64,000 nt of DNA, taken from contig CALIAF010000026.1 in the NCBI GenBank assembly GCA_938041335.1, positions 1 to 64,000 of the forward strand, written 5' to 3'. A program made the position numbers and the translations under genes. The DNA is from an uncultured Ulvibacter sp. (GTDB taxonomy: Bacteria > Bacteroidota > Bacteroidia > Flavobacteriales > Flavobacteriaceae). The notes beneath the pieces were generated by a model. The model saw nothing but the letters and a program-made list of their open reading frames with translations. It searched no databases and had not been told where the DNA came from. This document shows, piece after piece, positions 44,698 to 53,545 of this stretch. Numbering within the stretch: the stretch's first letter is position 1; every line of letters starts with the position of its first letter.

Positions 44698-45509
44698 GAT
44701 TTATGCTTTTGGTTATACACTACTTTCTTGACTTGTGTCAATAGATTTCGAGGTAATAAATACAATAAACAGCTTCTAAGTATTCCATAAGTTGCATAGA
44801 AACTTAGATTGTAATGTGCCTTCATAATTTTAATTCTATTCTTTACTTGAGTTCTTCGTTTTTGTGCAGAGATGGAATTAGGATCATTTACATAGTCGAG
44901 TAATAATTCTGGTAAATTTTCTGCTTTAAACTTTTCAATTATTTTAAAATAAAACGCGTAATCTTCTGCCGCGCTATATTGTGTGGGGTATAAACCCACC
45001 TGATTAACAATCGTAGCTCGAATAACAACAGTAGGGTGAACAAAGGTACTGTTTAATCGCATCCCTCTTTTTATCTCTTTATACGATGTTGGGTGCTTTA
45101 AATCATAAAGGTAATTATGCGATTCGTCCAAGATTCTAACCCAAGTACCTAAAAGCATTACCTCTGGATTATCCTCAAGATACTTTAATTGTTTTCTGTA
45201 TTTATTTGGATGATTTAGATCCCCACAATCTAATCTACCAATAAATTCATATCCTTGGTTTATTATGATTTTAAGCCCTGTATTTAAAGCGTGCTCTATG
45301 CCTTGATTTTCAGCAAGTACTTCAAGCTTCATATTTCCGAAGTTATAAATAGAATCAAGATAAGCCTCATCTGGCGCCACCCTACTCCCATCATCTATTA
45401 CTAAAACATCTACCTGAATATCCTCCTTAATACTTTTTAGGGAGGTGTAAAGATCTTCTAGACCGTTATAGTGCGGTATTAGCACACAAATGGTTGCCTT
45501 TGTATTCAT
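44694..45509 (-). CDS. Glycosyltransferase family 2
   Basis: The 271-residue protein has a GT-A fold with IPHYNGLEDLYTSLKS near the N-terminus, VIDDGSR, and the metal-binding region GRLDCGDLNHPNKY (about 92-105), where DCGD takes the place of the more common DxDD. YSAAEDYAFYFKI gives the usual acidic ED catalytic base. It should extend the lipid-linked repeat unit in the cytoplasm. Both ends overlap the neighbouring genes by four bases (ATGA type), showing tight coupling with Wzx and the Wzy-like protein. Confidence 0.9.
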   Translation of the reverse strand: MNTKATICVLIPHYNGLEDLYTSLKSIKEDIQVDVLVIDDGSRVAPDEAYLDSIYNFGNMKLEVLAENQGIEHALNTGLKIIINQGYEFIGRLDCGDLNHPNKYRKQLKYLEDNPEVMLLGTWVRILDESHNYLYDLKHPTSYKEIKRGMRLNSTFVHPTVVIRATIVNQVGLYPTQYSAAEDYAFYFKIIEKFKAENLPELLLDYVNDPNSISAQKRRTQVKNRIKIMKAHYNLSFYATYGILRSCLLYLLPRNLLTQVKKVVYNQKHKS

Positions 45510-46822
45510 CGTTTGGTAAAATTAGGCATTACTATATTGTCTTTCTTGTAAACGTACAAAACGGCGATGACATTCCAAACCAGCATGCTAATCGCAGTTG
45601 CCAAGGCCGCGCCATTCATGCCATAGCGCGGTATTAAAACAACATTCAACACGATATTGAGTAAAAGACCAAAAAATATAATCTTATTGAGTACTTGTTG
45701 CCTTCCGGTCATGTTCAAATAAATAGGTGCCGGGCCACAAAAGCTAACTAGCAATTGCGCCAAAAGTAAAATAGTCAATGCAGTCGACGCAATGTCATAA
45801 GAAGCGCCAAATATATTTAAGAAAAACCCAGGGAATAAAAGTAAAATCACGATCCCTGGGAAACTCAATAATACAATTATTTTTGTTCCAGTTGCAAGCA
45901 TTTTTCTCAATGCTATACGTGCTCCTTTTTCATATAGTTCTGAAATTTTAGGCCCAAGCAGAATTGTCACAGATGCCAAAACTAATGAGGAGGCTATTGA
46001 TATTTTTACCGCAACGCCATAATAGGCAACAACGTCATAAGACTCATATTTACTAAGTAGAATTATATCTACACTTTGCATTAAAAAAAACGAAATAGCG
46101 CTTAACGCCATTGGAGTAGAAACTTTTAAAATTTTTTTAAAACTATATTTTTCAACAATCGTTCTATGGCCTAATTTGCTAAATAAAAAATAAACATACA
46201 CCGTAGAAAGTATTGCTACTAGAATAAACCCTAGCAGAAAAGTCATTACAAGCCAAGAATGATCGTTCATAAAACTGATATATATAGTCCCTATTAAAAA
46301 TGGCGTATAACGCAATATATTTCTAAAAACTTCTGAGGAATTGGTTCTTTTGAGTGCTCTTATTGTGTCAAAATTAAGGAGCATTAGTGCAAATGGAAAA
46401 ACACAGAGAATAACTTGTTGTAGCAAGATATAAGCATCATCCTTTTCAAAAAATTGATTTATTACTTTTGGAGAAATTACTTCAATACAGACTAGAAACA
46501 ATACACTTACCAATAGTATAACTAGAAGCATTTTGTGGTAAATGTTTTTAAGATTAAAAATGTCATTTCTGACGATCAAAACACCAGAATAATAGATAAT
46601 TGCCTGATTAGTCCCCAACAAACAAATACCTCCAATTATTAATAAGGATGATCGAGTAAAATCATACCTTCCTACAAGTTTTGGGTCAAAATTATTGGTG
46701 ATAAATAAAGTTAGGCCGAAAAACAGAAGTAAGCCAAAAATACGCAACAAAAGAACCAGCAAGCTTTTGCCTAAAAGCTTGTCAAGCAAAAATGTTTTTA
46801 CTTTTTTATTTCCGCTCATCAT
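45506..46822 (-). CDS. wzx: Wzx-type flippase, MOP superfamily
   Basis: The 438-residue protein has 12-14 hydrophobic segments and the layout of polysaccharide flippases of the MATE/MOP superfamily (RIFGLLLFFGLTLFITNNF near the start; YGMNGAALATAISMLVWN near the end). It moves undecaprenyl-linked repeat units to the periplasmic face for polymerisation. The first codons (ATG ATG AGC) overlap the end of the O-antigen ligase-like gene by 17 bp. Its place among GT, Wzy and Wzz genes supports the call. Confidence 0.92.
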   Translation of the reverse strand: MMSGNKKVKTFLLDKLLGKSLLVLLLRIFGLLLFFGLTLFITNNFDPKLVGRYDFTRSSLLIIGGICLLGTNQAIIYYSGVLIVRNDIFNLKNIYHKMLLVILLVSVLFLVCIEVISPKVINQFFEKDDAYILLQQVILCVFPFALMLLNFDTIRALKRTNSSEVFRNILRYTPFLIGTIYISFMNDHSWLVMTFLLGFILVAILSTVYVYFLFSKLGHRTIVEKYSFKKILKVSTPMALSAISFFLMQSVDIILLSKYESYDVVAYYGVAVKISIASSLVLASVTILLGPKISELYEKGARIALRKMLATGTKIIVLLSFPGIVILLLFPGFFLNIFGASYDIASTALTILLLAQLLVSFCGPAPIYLNMTGRQQVLNKIIFFGLLLNIVLNVVLIPRYGMNGAALATAISMLVWNVIAVLYVYKKDNIVMPNFTKR

Positions 46823-48236
46823 TCTTAATTATGATTAAGCTTCGATTGCTAATGACTATCAATATTGCAAAGTGAATCCAGAAAGAAAACGACCTAAACG
46901 TATCTGTTTTTAGCCAGTTCATATACACTCCAATCATGCTCAATAGTATAATTAAACATAGTAAATAGCGATCATCGTTTTTGCGCAGAATCTCAAAGCA
47001 AACATATAAAATCGCAAATAAAAACACTAAAAATAATAAGACACCTATTATCCCTGTTTCTGCTAATAGACGAGTAAAAATATTATACCCTGGTGGAAAG
47101 CTAGACTCCCTAGGATTTAAATATAGCACTCTAAACTCCCAGTTATTTGTAGTTGCCCACCTCGGGTAATGTTGCTTTGCCTCATAGGACTGTTGTCCAT
47201 ACCCTACACCAGTCCATGGATAATCCTTAAACACTAAAAAATTAGCGTATTGCAACCCAAATCGAGATTTATTAGAAATACTATGGTCTTCATCATTTGT
47301 GTCAAAAGAGGTCGCTTTTTCTATGACATACTCGGTAATTTCTTTTCCTTTAACCACACCAATTAATACAACGCCTATAATACCAACTGCGGCTATTTTT
47401 ATTAATAACTTGTGGTGCTTTCTTTTTCTAATAAGTAGTAGTAAGAAAATAAAGAACTGTAGAAAAATGATTGCTAATCCCGCCCTAGAATCAGAGAACA
47501 TAGCAAGCAGAATAACAAGAAATCCTGGTATAAATTTATACCATTTTTTCTCTGTGATCATGTAACTAAACATCCACCCTGCCACCATAAAAAGATAAGT
47601 CGCCAGTGCAGGGGTCTCAAAGGTAACAGATGATATTCTTTTAGATCCATGTTCTAAATACACACTTGTAAACGGGAAGTAATCAAAGAGGTCTAAGTAT
47701 TTGGTTAATTGTCCTATTCCAAATTTTAGAATCGCTATCTCAAGTAAACCATAAACTGAAACTACAATAAATGAAAACAAGAAGACCTTCCGTAATTTAT
47801 AAAATATCTGGAGCGGTGAATATCTTCGTAAAACATTATAATACAATAAGAAAAAGAAAATTCCAGAGATTAAAAGCGCAATAAACTGTCTAAGAAAACG
47901 CTCTCTCCCGCCTATTCCTTTAAAATAATAATGAGATACCTGATCATAGTTAATTGCTGTCGCTACAACCATCCATAACAAAACTAATAGCCAAAGTTTA
48001 AATAGTAAATTATTAAATGGGATGTAAAACTTCTTTGTAAACAGCACCTGTATTGCTAAAAAGACAAAGGCAATGGGAAGAATATATGCTGGCGCCTCAT
48101 TCTTAAACTCACCCAAGAACGAGAGACCTGTAAATGAATTAAAGGGTATGAAAAAAATACCTATGAAAAACACAAATGAAATGATGTGCCATAAAGTAAT
48201 CTTCTTCTCTTTTATGTCAATTACTTGTTCGTCCAA
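46806..48236 (-). CDS. O-antigen ligase/polymerase-like membrane protein
   Basis: The 476-residue protein has about 12 membrane helices and a large periplasmic loop (about 310-385) including SRFGLQYANFLVFKDYPWTG and a downstream GYNIFTRLLAETGIIGVL, as in the WaaL/Wzy_C group. It is the second such protein in the locus. It might be the Wzy polymerase, with the other acting as ligase, or the reverse. The start is TTG 48236, directly after the TAA of the sulfotransferase gene; no ATG is available before the conserved N-terminus. Confidence 0.85.
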   Translation of the reverse strand: MDEQVIDIKEKKITLWHIISFVFFIGIFFIPFNSFTGLSFLGEFKNEAPAYILPIAFVFLAIQVLFTKKFYIPFNNLLFKLWLLVLLWMVVATAINYDQVSHYYFKGIGGRERFLRQFIALLISGIFFFLLYYNVLRRYSPLQIFYKLRKVFLFSFIVVSVYGLLEIAILKFGIGQLTKYLDLFDYFPFTSVYLEHGSKRISSVTFETPALATYLFMVAGWMFSYMITEKKWYKFIPGFLVILLAMFSDSRAGLAIIFLQFFIFLLLLIRKRKHHKLLIKIAAVGIIGVVLIGVVKGKEITEYVIEKATSFDTNDEDHSISNKSRFGLQYANFLVFKDYPWTGVGYGQQSYEAKQHYPRWATTNNWEFRVLYLNPRESSFPPGYNIFTRLLAETGIIGVLLFLVFLFAILYVCFEILRKNDDRYLLCLIILLSMIGVYMNWLKTDTFRSFSFWIHFAILIVISNRSLIIIKNDERK

Positions 48237-49148
48237 TTATTTTATTAATGTATGGTTCCAGCTAGAAACATCTATTGCTAATTCTTTGTTTAACCTTGAC
48301 ACATCCTCCTTTAACTTTGAAATTAAAAATGCCTCTGCATCCTGATCTATCTCTGGCGTCGGTTTTTTATACTTAGTAATAATTGCTATTTTGATTTTCT
48401 TTAAAAATGTTGGGATAGGAATTGCTTTTTTCAACCCATTTTTTAAAGCACTTTGTCCAAAAATAAAACTGGTCAAGACATTTTTCTCAAAAACGCCACC
48501 CACGTTAAATGTCGTTTCTATGTTATCCACAACAAAATCATCGGCGACACCTAGAAACTTATAAATATCTTTTATTCCTGCAGAAGGGTCTTTAATAAAC
48601 TCTTCAAAAATGACCACCTTCACCTCTTTAAAAGACGCTTTATATGCAACTATCTTATCTACATATTCTGAGTTAAATCTATAATACCAAAAGTCTGAAT
48701 ACCCGGCTTTACGCCTTTGATCTTCTGCTTGCAACGCATCATAAAAAGTTAAGTTCTCTCTCCCCTCACGTACTAAATGTAAATAATTAGAATACGCTCT
48801 TTTTATAGGATCTCGCAACATAAAAATCACTTTAGTGTCTTCCCCTAGAGTTTGCTTAATTGAAGGAATAATACTAGGATAATTAGCATATGATGGCGAA
48901 AAATCTCCACGCGCCGTTTCTCCGGCTGAGGCTTGATATAATTTATCATAATCTTCCTTTGTGCGTATTAAAAAATCCATCAAGGCATTGTCATCTTTAC
49001 CAGAAGTATCGGTAGATAAAATTTCAGAAGTAAAATAATGTAGCTCTTTTTGTTCTGGCACAAATATCTCAGGATGTTCCATGAGATAATAGTACAGTGA
49101 CGTAGTCCCGCATTTAGGAAATCCAGCAACAATAAAGTTAGGAAGCAT
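48237..49148 (-). CDS. PAPS-dependent carbohydrate sulfotransferase
   Basis: The 303-residue protein starts with the 5'-phosphosulfate loop, GFPKCGTTSLYYYLMEHPEI (residues 8-27), and has the 3'-phosphate motif VIFMLRDPIKRAYSNYLHLV (about 103-122), so both PAPS-binding elements of the heparan sulfotransferase-like family are present. It would transfer sulfate to a sugar hydroxyl of the repeat unit or of the lipid-linked intermediate in the cytoplasm. Sulfated exopolysaccharides are common in marine bacteria. No PAPS synthesis genes are in the window. It follows the Wzz-like gene by 11 bp. Confidence 0.9.
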   Translation of the reverse strand: MLPNFIVAGFPKCGTTSLYYYLMEHPEIFVPEQKELHYFTSEILSTDTSGKDDNALMDFLIRTKEDYDKLYQASAGETARGDFSPSYANYPSIIPSIKQTLGEDTKVIFMLRDPIKRAYSNYLHLVREGRENLTFYDALQAEDQRRKAGYSDFWYYRFNSEYVDKIVAYKASFKEVKVVIFEEFIKDPSAGIKDIYKFLGVADDFVVDNIETTFNVGGVFEKNVLTSFIFGQSALKNGLKKAIPIPTFLKKIKIAIITKYKKPTPEIDQDAEAFLISKLKEDVSRLNKELAIDVSSWNHTLIK

Positions 49149-49159
49149 ATACCGTTAAT

Positions 49160-50125
49160 TTATGCTTGTTTAGCACTCATTCTCTTATAGAAACTAAAAA
49201 ACCAAGAGATAAGAACAAATAAGACAACCAACACAATAGGTAACAACACAGACTTCATGTCTAATATGCTAAAAGCATAGTACATCTTAGGTGTGTTAAT
49301 AAGTGAAACAGGTTTATCCATATTGATGAGGTCAATTTTTAATTCCTCTACATCGTTCATTATATTTCTTTTTTCTCCAAGCAATAAATGCAGATTCGAA
49401 GACTGGCTGCTATTAAATACGTATTGAGGACCATCCTTATCTGTCTTTGCATTGTTTTCATAACTGTTCATCACAGCATCAATTCCCGCTATACTTTTTA
49501 TATGATTACTAATCTGTGCTTGTATCTCCGCCTTACCAATAACTTGTGCTTTTTTATAAAAGTCATTATCATTTAAATAAGTCATTATTGACTGAATAAT
49601 CGTGTTTGGCGCATCTCCACTTGTCGTTAGTTCTAGCTCGTGATACTTATACTTGTCAATAAAAACACTCGATGTTAAAAGCTCATCTTCAAAATCTGCT
49701 GAGGCCATAAACTCCTCAAAAACACGATCTTGATCTCTAACTAGGCTTGTTAATTTTATAATGTCTACAAAAGGGGAGATCTCTAATTCTTTTAAAACTC
49801 TATTTTCAGAATCAAATCCATACGTCTTACCGCGATGCGGATCTTTTTCGACCTTTTTAAGTACATCAATAGCGTCATACACATAATGCGCACTACCAAA
49901 GTTTGTCTGTAAAATCATAATAGTTTTCTTCTCGCCTACACTATTTGCTTCCCACAAATACCCTAAGCCAATTCCTCCTGCAATAAGCAAAAGCAATACA
50001 ATCCAGTTTCTTAAGACAAACTGAATGCAATTAAAAATCCACACTAAAAAACTACGCCATAAGTCACCTATTTTCTTAAAAACAAGCCCTAAATCTATTT
50101 CGTCATTGGTATGTTGCTGTTCCAT
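49160..50125 (-). CDS. Wzz-like chain-length/co-polymerase protein
   Basis: The 321-residue protein has one membrane helix near the N-terminus (about 38-58) and another near the C-terminus (about 293-312), enclosing a helical periplasmic region of about 230 residues. This is the layout of Wzz/PCP proteins, which set polymer length. The proline-rich stretch usually before the second helix is weak here (PKMYYAFSILDM), and no tyrosine kinase domain is fused. It lies between rfbD and the sulfotransferase gene. The function is inferred from layout and position. Confidence 0.78.
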   Translation of the reverse strand: MEQQHTNDEIDLGLVFKKIGDLWRSFLVWIFNCIQFVLRNWIVLLLLIAGGIGLGYLWEANSVGEKKTIMILQTNFGSAHYVYDAIDVLKKVEKDPHRGKTYGFDSENRVLKELEISPFVDIIKLTSLVRDQDRVFEEFMASADFEDELLTSSVFIDKYKYHELELTTSGDAPNTIIQSIMTYLNDNDFYKKAQVIGKAEIQAQISNHIKSIAGIDAVMNSYENNAKTDKDGPQYVFNSSQSSNLHLLLGEKRNIMNDVEELKIDLINMDKPVSLINTPKMYYAFSILDMKSVLLPIVLVVLFVLISWFFSFYKRMSAKQA

Positions 50126-50132
50126 ATATTTA

Positions 50133-50987
50133 TTATACTATATTGGTTATTAGTTGTTGTAAGCTTTCTTTCCAGTCTGGAGCTTTCACTCCTAACAATA
50201 CTTCAATTTTATGAGACGAAAGCACACTATACGCTGGTCTTTTGGCAAAAGTAGGATAATGCTTGGTTTTAGCAAGTTTTGTGGTCTGTAATTGATTTGA
50301 ATTCTTTAAAATTTCCGAAGCAAAATCATACCAAGTCCCTTCACCACTATTGCTATAATGATACAGGCCGTATTTTTTTGTTTTAGAAATGATAATACTC
50401 CAGATGCATTTTGCTAAATCGTTTGCATTTGTAGGCGTACCTATTTGTTCTGTGGTAATCGTTAACAGTTTACCGGCTGCCGAATTCTTTAAAATGGTAT
50501 TCAAAAAATTATGTCCGTATTGCGAGTACAACCACGAGGTCCGCAAAATAAAATAGCGCTCCATTGTTTGTGCAAGTACCTCTTCCCCTTTTAATTTTGA
50601 CGCGCCATATACGTTAATTGGGTTCGTTTTATCTGTTTCTAAATAGGGGGTTTTCTTAGTCCCATCAAACACATAATCTGTAGAGATTTGAATAAATACC
50701 CCTTCTTGTTTTTTACAGGCCTCAGCCAAGTGTTGTACACTCGATGCATTAATCAAATAGGCTTGTTCTTGGTCACTCTCTGCTTGTTCCACATTAGTGT
50801 ATGCTGCAGTATTGATACAATAATCATAGGTGTTTCTGCCGAAATGTGCTCCAATTGCTCCCGCATCTGTTATGTCAAGATTCGCTCTAGTTAAATAATG
50901 AATCTCGAAATTATCACCTTTGGGCGCGGCATCTTTTATGCATTGCGCTAATTGTCCTTTTGCTCCGGTAACTAAAATCTTTTTCAT
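50133..50987 (-). CDS. rfbD: dTDP-4-dehydrorhamnose reductase
   Basis: The 284-residue SDR has GAKGQLAQCI at the N-terminus, ISTDYVFDGTKKTPYLETD with the catalytic region, and YGASKLKGE carrying the Tyr-Lys pair. It makes dTDP-L-rhamnose by NAD(P)H reduction of dTDP-4-keto-L-rhamnose, the last step of the pathway. All four rhamnose genes lie together (rfbB, rfbA, rfbC, rfbD in order of transcription). Unlike the other three, it starts with ATG. Confidence 0.95.
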   Translation of the reverse strand: MKKILVTGAKGQLAQCIKDAAPKGDNFEIHYLTRANLDITDAGAIGAHFGRNTYDYCINTAAYTNVEQAESDQEQAYLINASSVQHLAEACKKQEGVFIQISTDYVFDGTKKTPYLETDKTNPINVYGASKLKGEEVLAQTMERYFILRTSWLYSQYGHNFLNTILKNSAAGKLLTITTEQIGTPTNANDLAKCIWSIIISKTKKYGLYHYSNSGEGTWYDFASEILKNSNQLQTTKLAKTKHYPTFAKRPAYSVLSSHKIEVLLGVKAPDWKESLQQLITNIV

Positions 50988-51020
50988 TTCTAATACCCGA
51001 GAAGTCGGGTAACTGTTTAA

Positions 51021-51569
51021 TCAATCTTTAGTCGCTTCCTCAAAACTAGGAAGCGCTGCATCCTTTGCAGAAACTATTAATTGCTCGTGAGGAAGATGCC
51101 AATCTAGCTGCAAGGTTGCGTCGTTAAAGAGGATCCCGCCCTCTGCTTCTTTGTGGTATAAATTGTCACATTTATAGGCAAATATGGAGGTTTCTGATAA
51201 GGTGATAAAACCATGGGCAAAACCTCGAGGCACAAAAAGCTGTTTATGATCTACATCATCAAGAATAATAGAAAAATGCTGCCCAAAAGTTTTTGAATCG
51301 CTTCTAATATCAACCACTATATCTAATACGCGACCCTTAGCTGCTCTTACCAATTTAGCCTGGGCAAATTCACCGGTCTGATAGTGCATCCCTCTTAAAA
51401 CTCCTTTGGTGCTCTTAGACTGATTGTCCTGCACAAAGTTTGTAGACAATCCTGTTACCTTTTTAAAGGTATCTTCATTAAATGTTTCAATAAAGACCCC
51501 TCGTTCATCCTTAAATACGGAAGGTTCAAGAATAAAACAGTCTATTAATGGGGTTTGCGTAATTTTCAA
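51021..51569 (-). CDS. rfbC: dTDP-4-dehydrorhamnose 3,5-epimerase
   Basis: The 182-residue protein is a cupin-fold epimerase: FVQDNQSKSTKGVLRGMHYQ with the catalytic His, and VPRGFAHGFITLSE with the usual barrel motif. It epimerises C3 and C5 of dTDP-4-keto-6-deoxyglucose. The start must be TTG 51569, since TAA is the codon immediately before it and the protein begins MKITQTPL as in homologues. A REP-like repeat separates it from rfbA. Confidence 0.95.
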   Translation of the reverse strand: MKITQTPLIDCFILEPSVFKDERGVFIETFNEDTFKKVTGLSTNFVQDNQSKSTKGVLRGMHYQTGEFAQAKLVRAAKGRVLDIVVDIRSDSKTFGQHFSIILDDVDHKQLFVPRGFAHGFITLSETSIFAYKCDNLYHKEAEGGILFNDATLQLDWHLPHEQLIVSAKDAALPSFEEATKD

Positions 51570-51608
51570 TTATGATCGGTTTTTATTAGATAATGTAACC
51601 TAGCTTTG

Positions 51609-51634
51609 TGACCTTCGACAAGCTCAGGGTGACA
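51609..51634. repeat. REP-like repeat between rfbA and rfbC
   Basis: TGACCTTCGACAAGCTCAGG followed by GTGACA matches a short palindromic intergenic repeat (CTTCGACAAGCTCAGGGTGAC type) frequent in Bacteroidota and other bacteria. It lies within the polysaccharide operon in a 73-bp gap. Confidence 0.65.
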
Positions 51635-51642
51635 ATTACCTG

Positions 51643-52500
51643 TTATTCTAATTGCATTAAATGCTTGCCATAACCACTTTTAAGTAAAGGTTCTGCTAAG
51701 GCATGCAACTGTTCTTTTGTTATAAACCCTTGCTCATAGGCGGCTTCTTCAATTGCACCTATTTTAAGCCCTTGTCGCTCCTCAATTACTTCTACAAATT
51801 TTGAAGCTTGCATCAATGAAGTAAATGTCCCAGTATCAAGCCATGCAGTTCCTTTATCTAGAATGCTTACGCTTAGCTTTCCTTGTTTTAGATATTCATT
51901 ATTAACATCTGTGATTTCAAGTTCGCCACGATGACTCGGTTTTATTTGAGCGGCAATTTCAACAACACTATTATCATAAAAGTAAATTCCTGGAACCGCA
52001 AAATTTGACTTTGGTTTCTCTGGTTTCTCTTCAATTGAAAGTGCTTTACCGTCACTGTCAAAATCCACCACACCATAACGTTCTGGATCGTGCACATGAT
52101 AGGCATAAATAATACCGCCATCTGGATCATTATTAGCCTGTAACAATTCTTTAAGCCCAGAACCATAAAAAATGTTATCCCCTAGCACGAGGGCAACTTT
52201 ATCTTGTCCAATAAAATCTTTACCAATAATAAATGCCTCTGCAAGCCCATTTGGGTGTTCTTGAACCGCATAATTAAAAACACACCCTAATCGTGAACCA
52301 TCACCCAATAGTTTTTCAAATAAAGGCAGATCTTGTGGTGTAGAAATAATTAAAATCTCGCGGATACCCGCAGATATTAGAGTAGACAAAGGGTAATAAA
52401 TCATCGGTTTGTCATAAATAGGCATCAACTGCTTACTCACCGCCAATGTTAATGGATGCAATCGTGTCCCTGATCCTCCTGCTAATACGATTCCTTTCAA
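51643..52500 (-). CDS. rfbA: Glucose-1-phosphate thymidylyltransferase
   Basis: The 285-residue protein has the nucleotidyltransferase signature [20 protein letters not shown] followed by [11 protein letters not shown], then LGDNIFYG and [15 protein letters not shown]. It couples dTTP and glucose 1-phosphate to dTDP-glucose, the first step to rhamnose. The start is TTG 52500 right before KGIVLAGG; the codons upstream contain no ATG back to the end of rfbB, 11 bp away. Length and motifs are normal. Confidence 0.96.
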   Translation of the reverse strand: MKGIVLAGGSGTRLHPLTLAVSKQLMPIYDKPMIYYPLSTLISAGIREILIISTPQDLPLFEKLLGDGSRLGCVFNYAVQEHPNGLAEAFIIGKDFIGQDKVALVLGDNIFYGSGLKELLQANNDPDGGIIYAYHVHDPERYGVVDFDSDGKALSIEEKPEKPKSNFAVPGIYFYDNSVVEIAAQIKPSHRGELEITDVNNEYLKQGKLSVSILDKGTAWLDTGTFTSLMQASKFVEVIEERQGLKIGAIEEAAYEQGFITKEQLHALAEPLLKSGYGKHLMQLE

Positions 52501-52511
52501 TTTGTTTGGTT

Positions 52512-53531
52512 TTATATTAATCGATCTTCATTATCCAAATACCACTCGACGGTTTTTCTAATTCCGCTTTCAAAATTCTCTTTTGCCTTCCAGCCTAATT
52601 CGCCCTCGAGTTTTGTTGCGTCTATTGCGTATCTAAAATCATGTCCAGGTCTGTCAGTAACATATGTAATTTGTTCTCTATACGACTCTTGTGCTGGCTT
52701 AATAACATCAAGAATGTCGCAAATAGTATGTGCAATATAAATATTTTCTCGTTCGTTACGGCCGCCTATGTTATAGGTTTCTCCAAGATCCCCGTTCTTA
52801 ACAGCAAGCATAATTCCGATACAGTGATCTTCTACGTATAACCAGTCACGAACATTTTTGCCGTCTCCATAAATAGGAATAGGCTCCCCAGAGATGGCTT
52901 TTCGAATAATAGTAGGAATCAATTTTTCTTTATGTTGATGTGGACCATAATTGTTAGAACAATTGGTCGTTACTACCGGCATCGCATAAGTATGGAAATA
53001 ACTTCGTACTAAGAAATCACTAGACGCTTTACTCGCGCTGTAAGGACTATTTGGTGCGTATGGGGTTTCTTCTGTGAAAAGTCCCGTTTTCCCTAAAGTC
53101 CCATAAACCTCATCAGTGGATACGTGTAAAAAACGTGCGTTTTTAAACGAGTCTTTTAACTGATTTGGGCCCTCCATCCAGGTCGTATAAGCCGCATGTA
53201 GAAGGTTAAAAGTTCCTACAATATTTGTAGTGATAAATGCACCAGGATTTGTAATAGAATTATCCACGTGTGACTCTGCAGCAAAATGAATTACTCGGCT
53301 AAATTTATGAGTCTCAAAAAGAGAATTAACTAGAGACTGATCACAAATATCTCCCTTTATAAAACTAAAATTTTTTGCTTCTGAAATAGCCGCAAGATTG
53401 TCCATATTTGCCGCATATGTAAGGTTGTCTAGAACATAAACTTCATCTGTAGTTTGCTCAATAGCCATAACGGCATAATTTGAGCCAATGAAGCCCGCGC
53501 CGCCTGTAATTAACACTTTATTGTCTGCCAA
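52512..53531 (-). CDS. rfbB: dTDP-glucose 4,6-dehydratase
   Basis: The 339-residue extended SDR has [11 protein letters not shown] near the N-terminus, HVSTDEVYG with the active Thr-Asp-Glu, and YSASKASSD with Tyr-Lys. [18 protein letters not shown] is specific for this enzyme. It forms dTDP-4-keto-6-deoxyglucose. The start is TTG 53531 because an in-frame TAA lies four codons upstream and no ATG lies between. It appears to be the first gene of the polysaccharide operon, 14 bp after the DUF6909-type gene. Confidence 0.96.
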   Translation of the reverse strand: MADNKVLITGGAGFIGSNYAVMAIEQTTDEVYVLDNLTYAANMDNLAAISEAKNFSFIKGDICDQSLVNSLFETHKFSRVIHFAAESHVDNSITNPGAFITTNIVGTFNLLHAAYTTWMEGPNQLKDSFKNARFLHVSTDEVYGTLGKTGLFTEETPYAPNSPYSASKASSDFLVRSYFHTYAMPVVTTNCSNNYGPHQHKEKLIPTIIRKAISGEPIPIYGDGKNVRDWLYVEDHCIGIMLAVKNGDLGETYNIGGRNERENIYIAHTICDILDVIKPAQESYREQITYVTDRPGHDFRYAIDATKLEGELGWKAKENFESGIRKTVEWYLDNEDRLI

Positions 53532-53545
53532 AATATATTTTTAGT

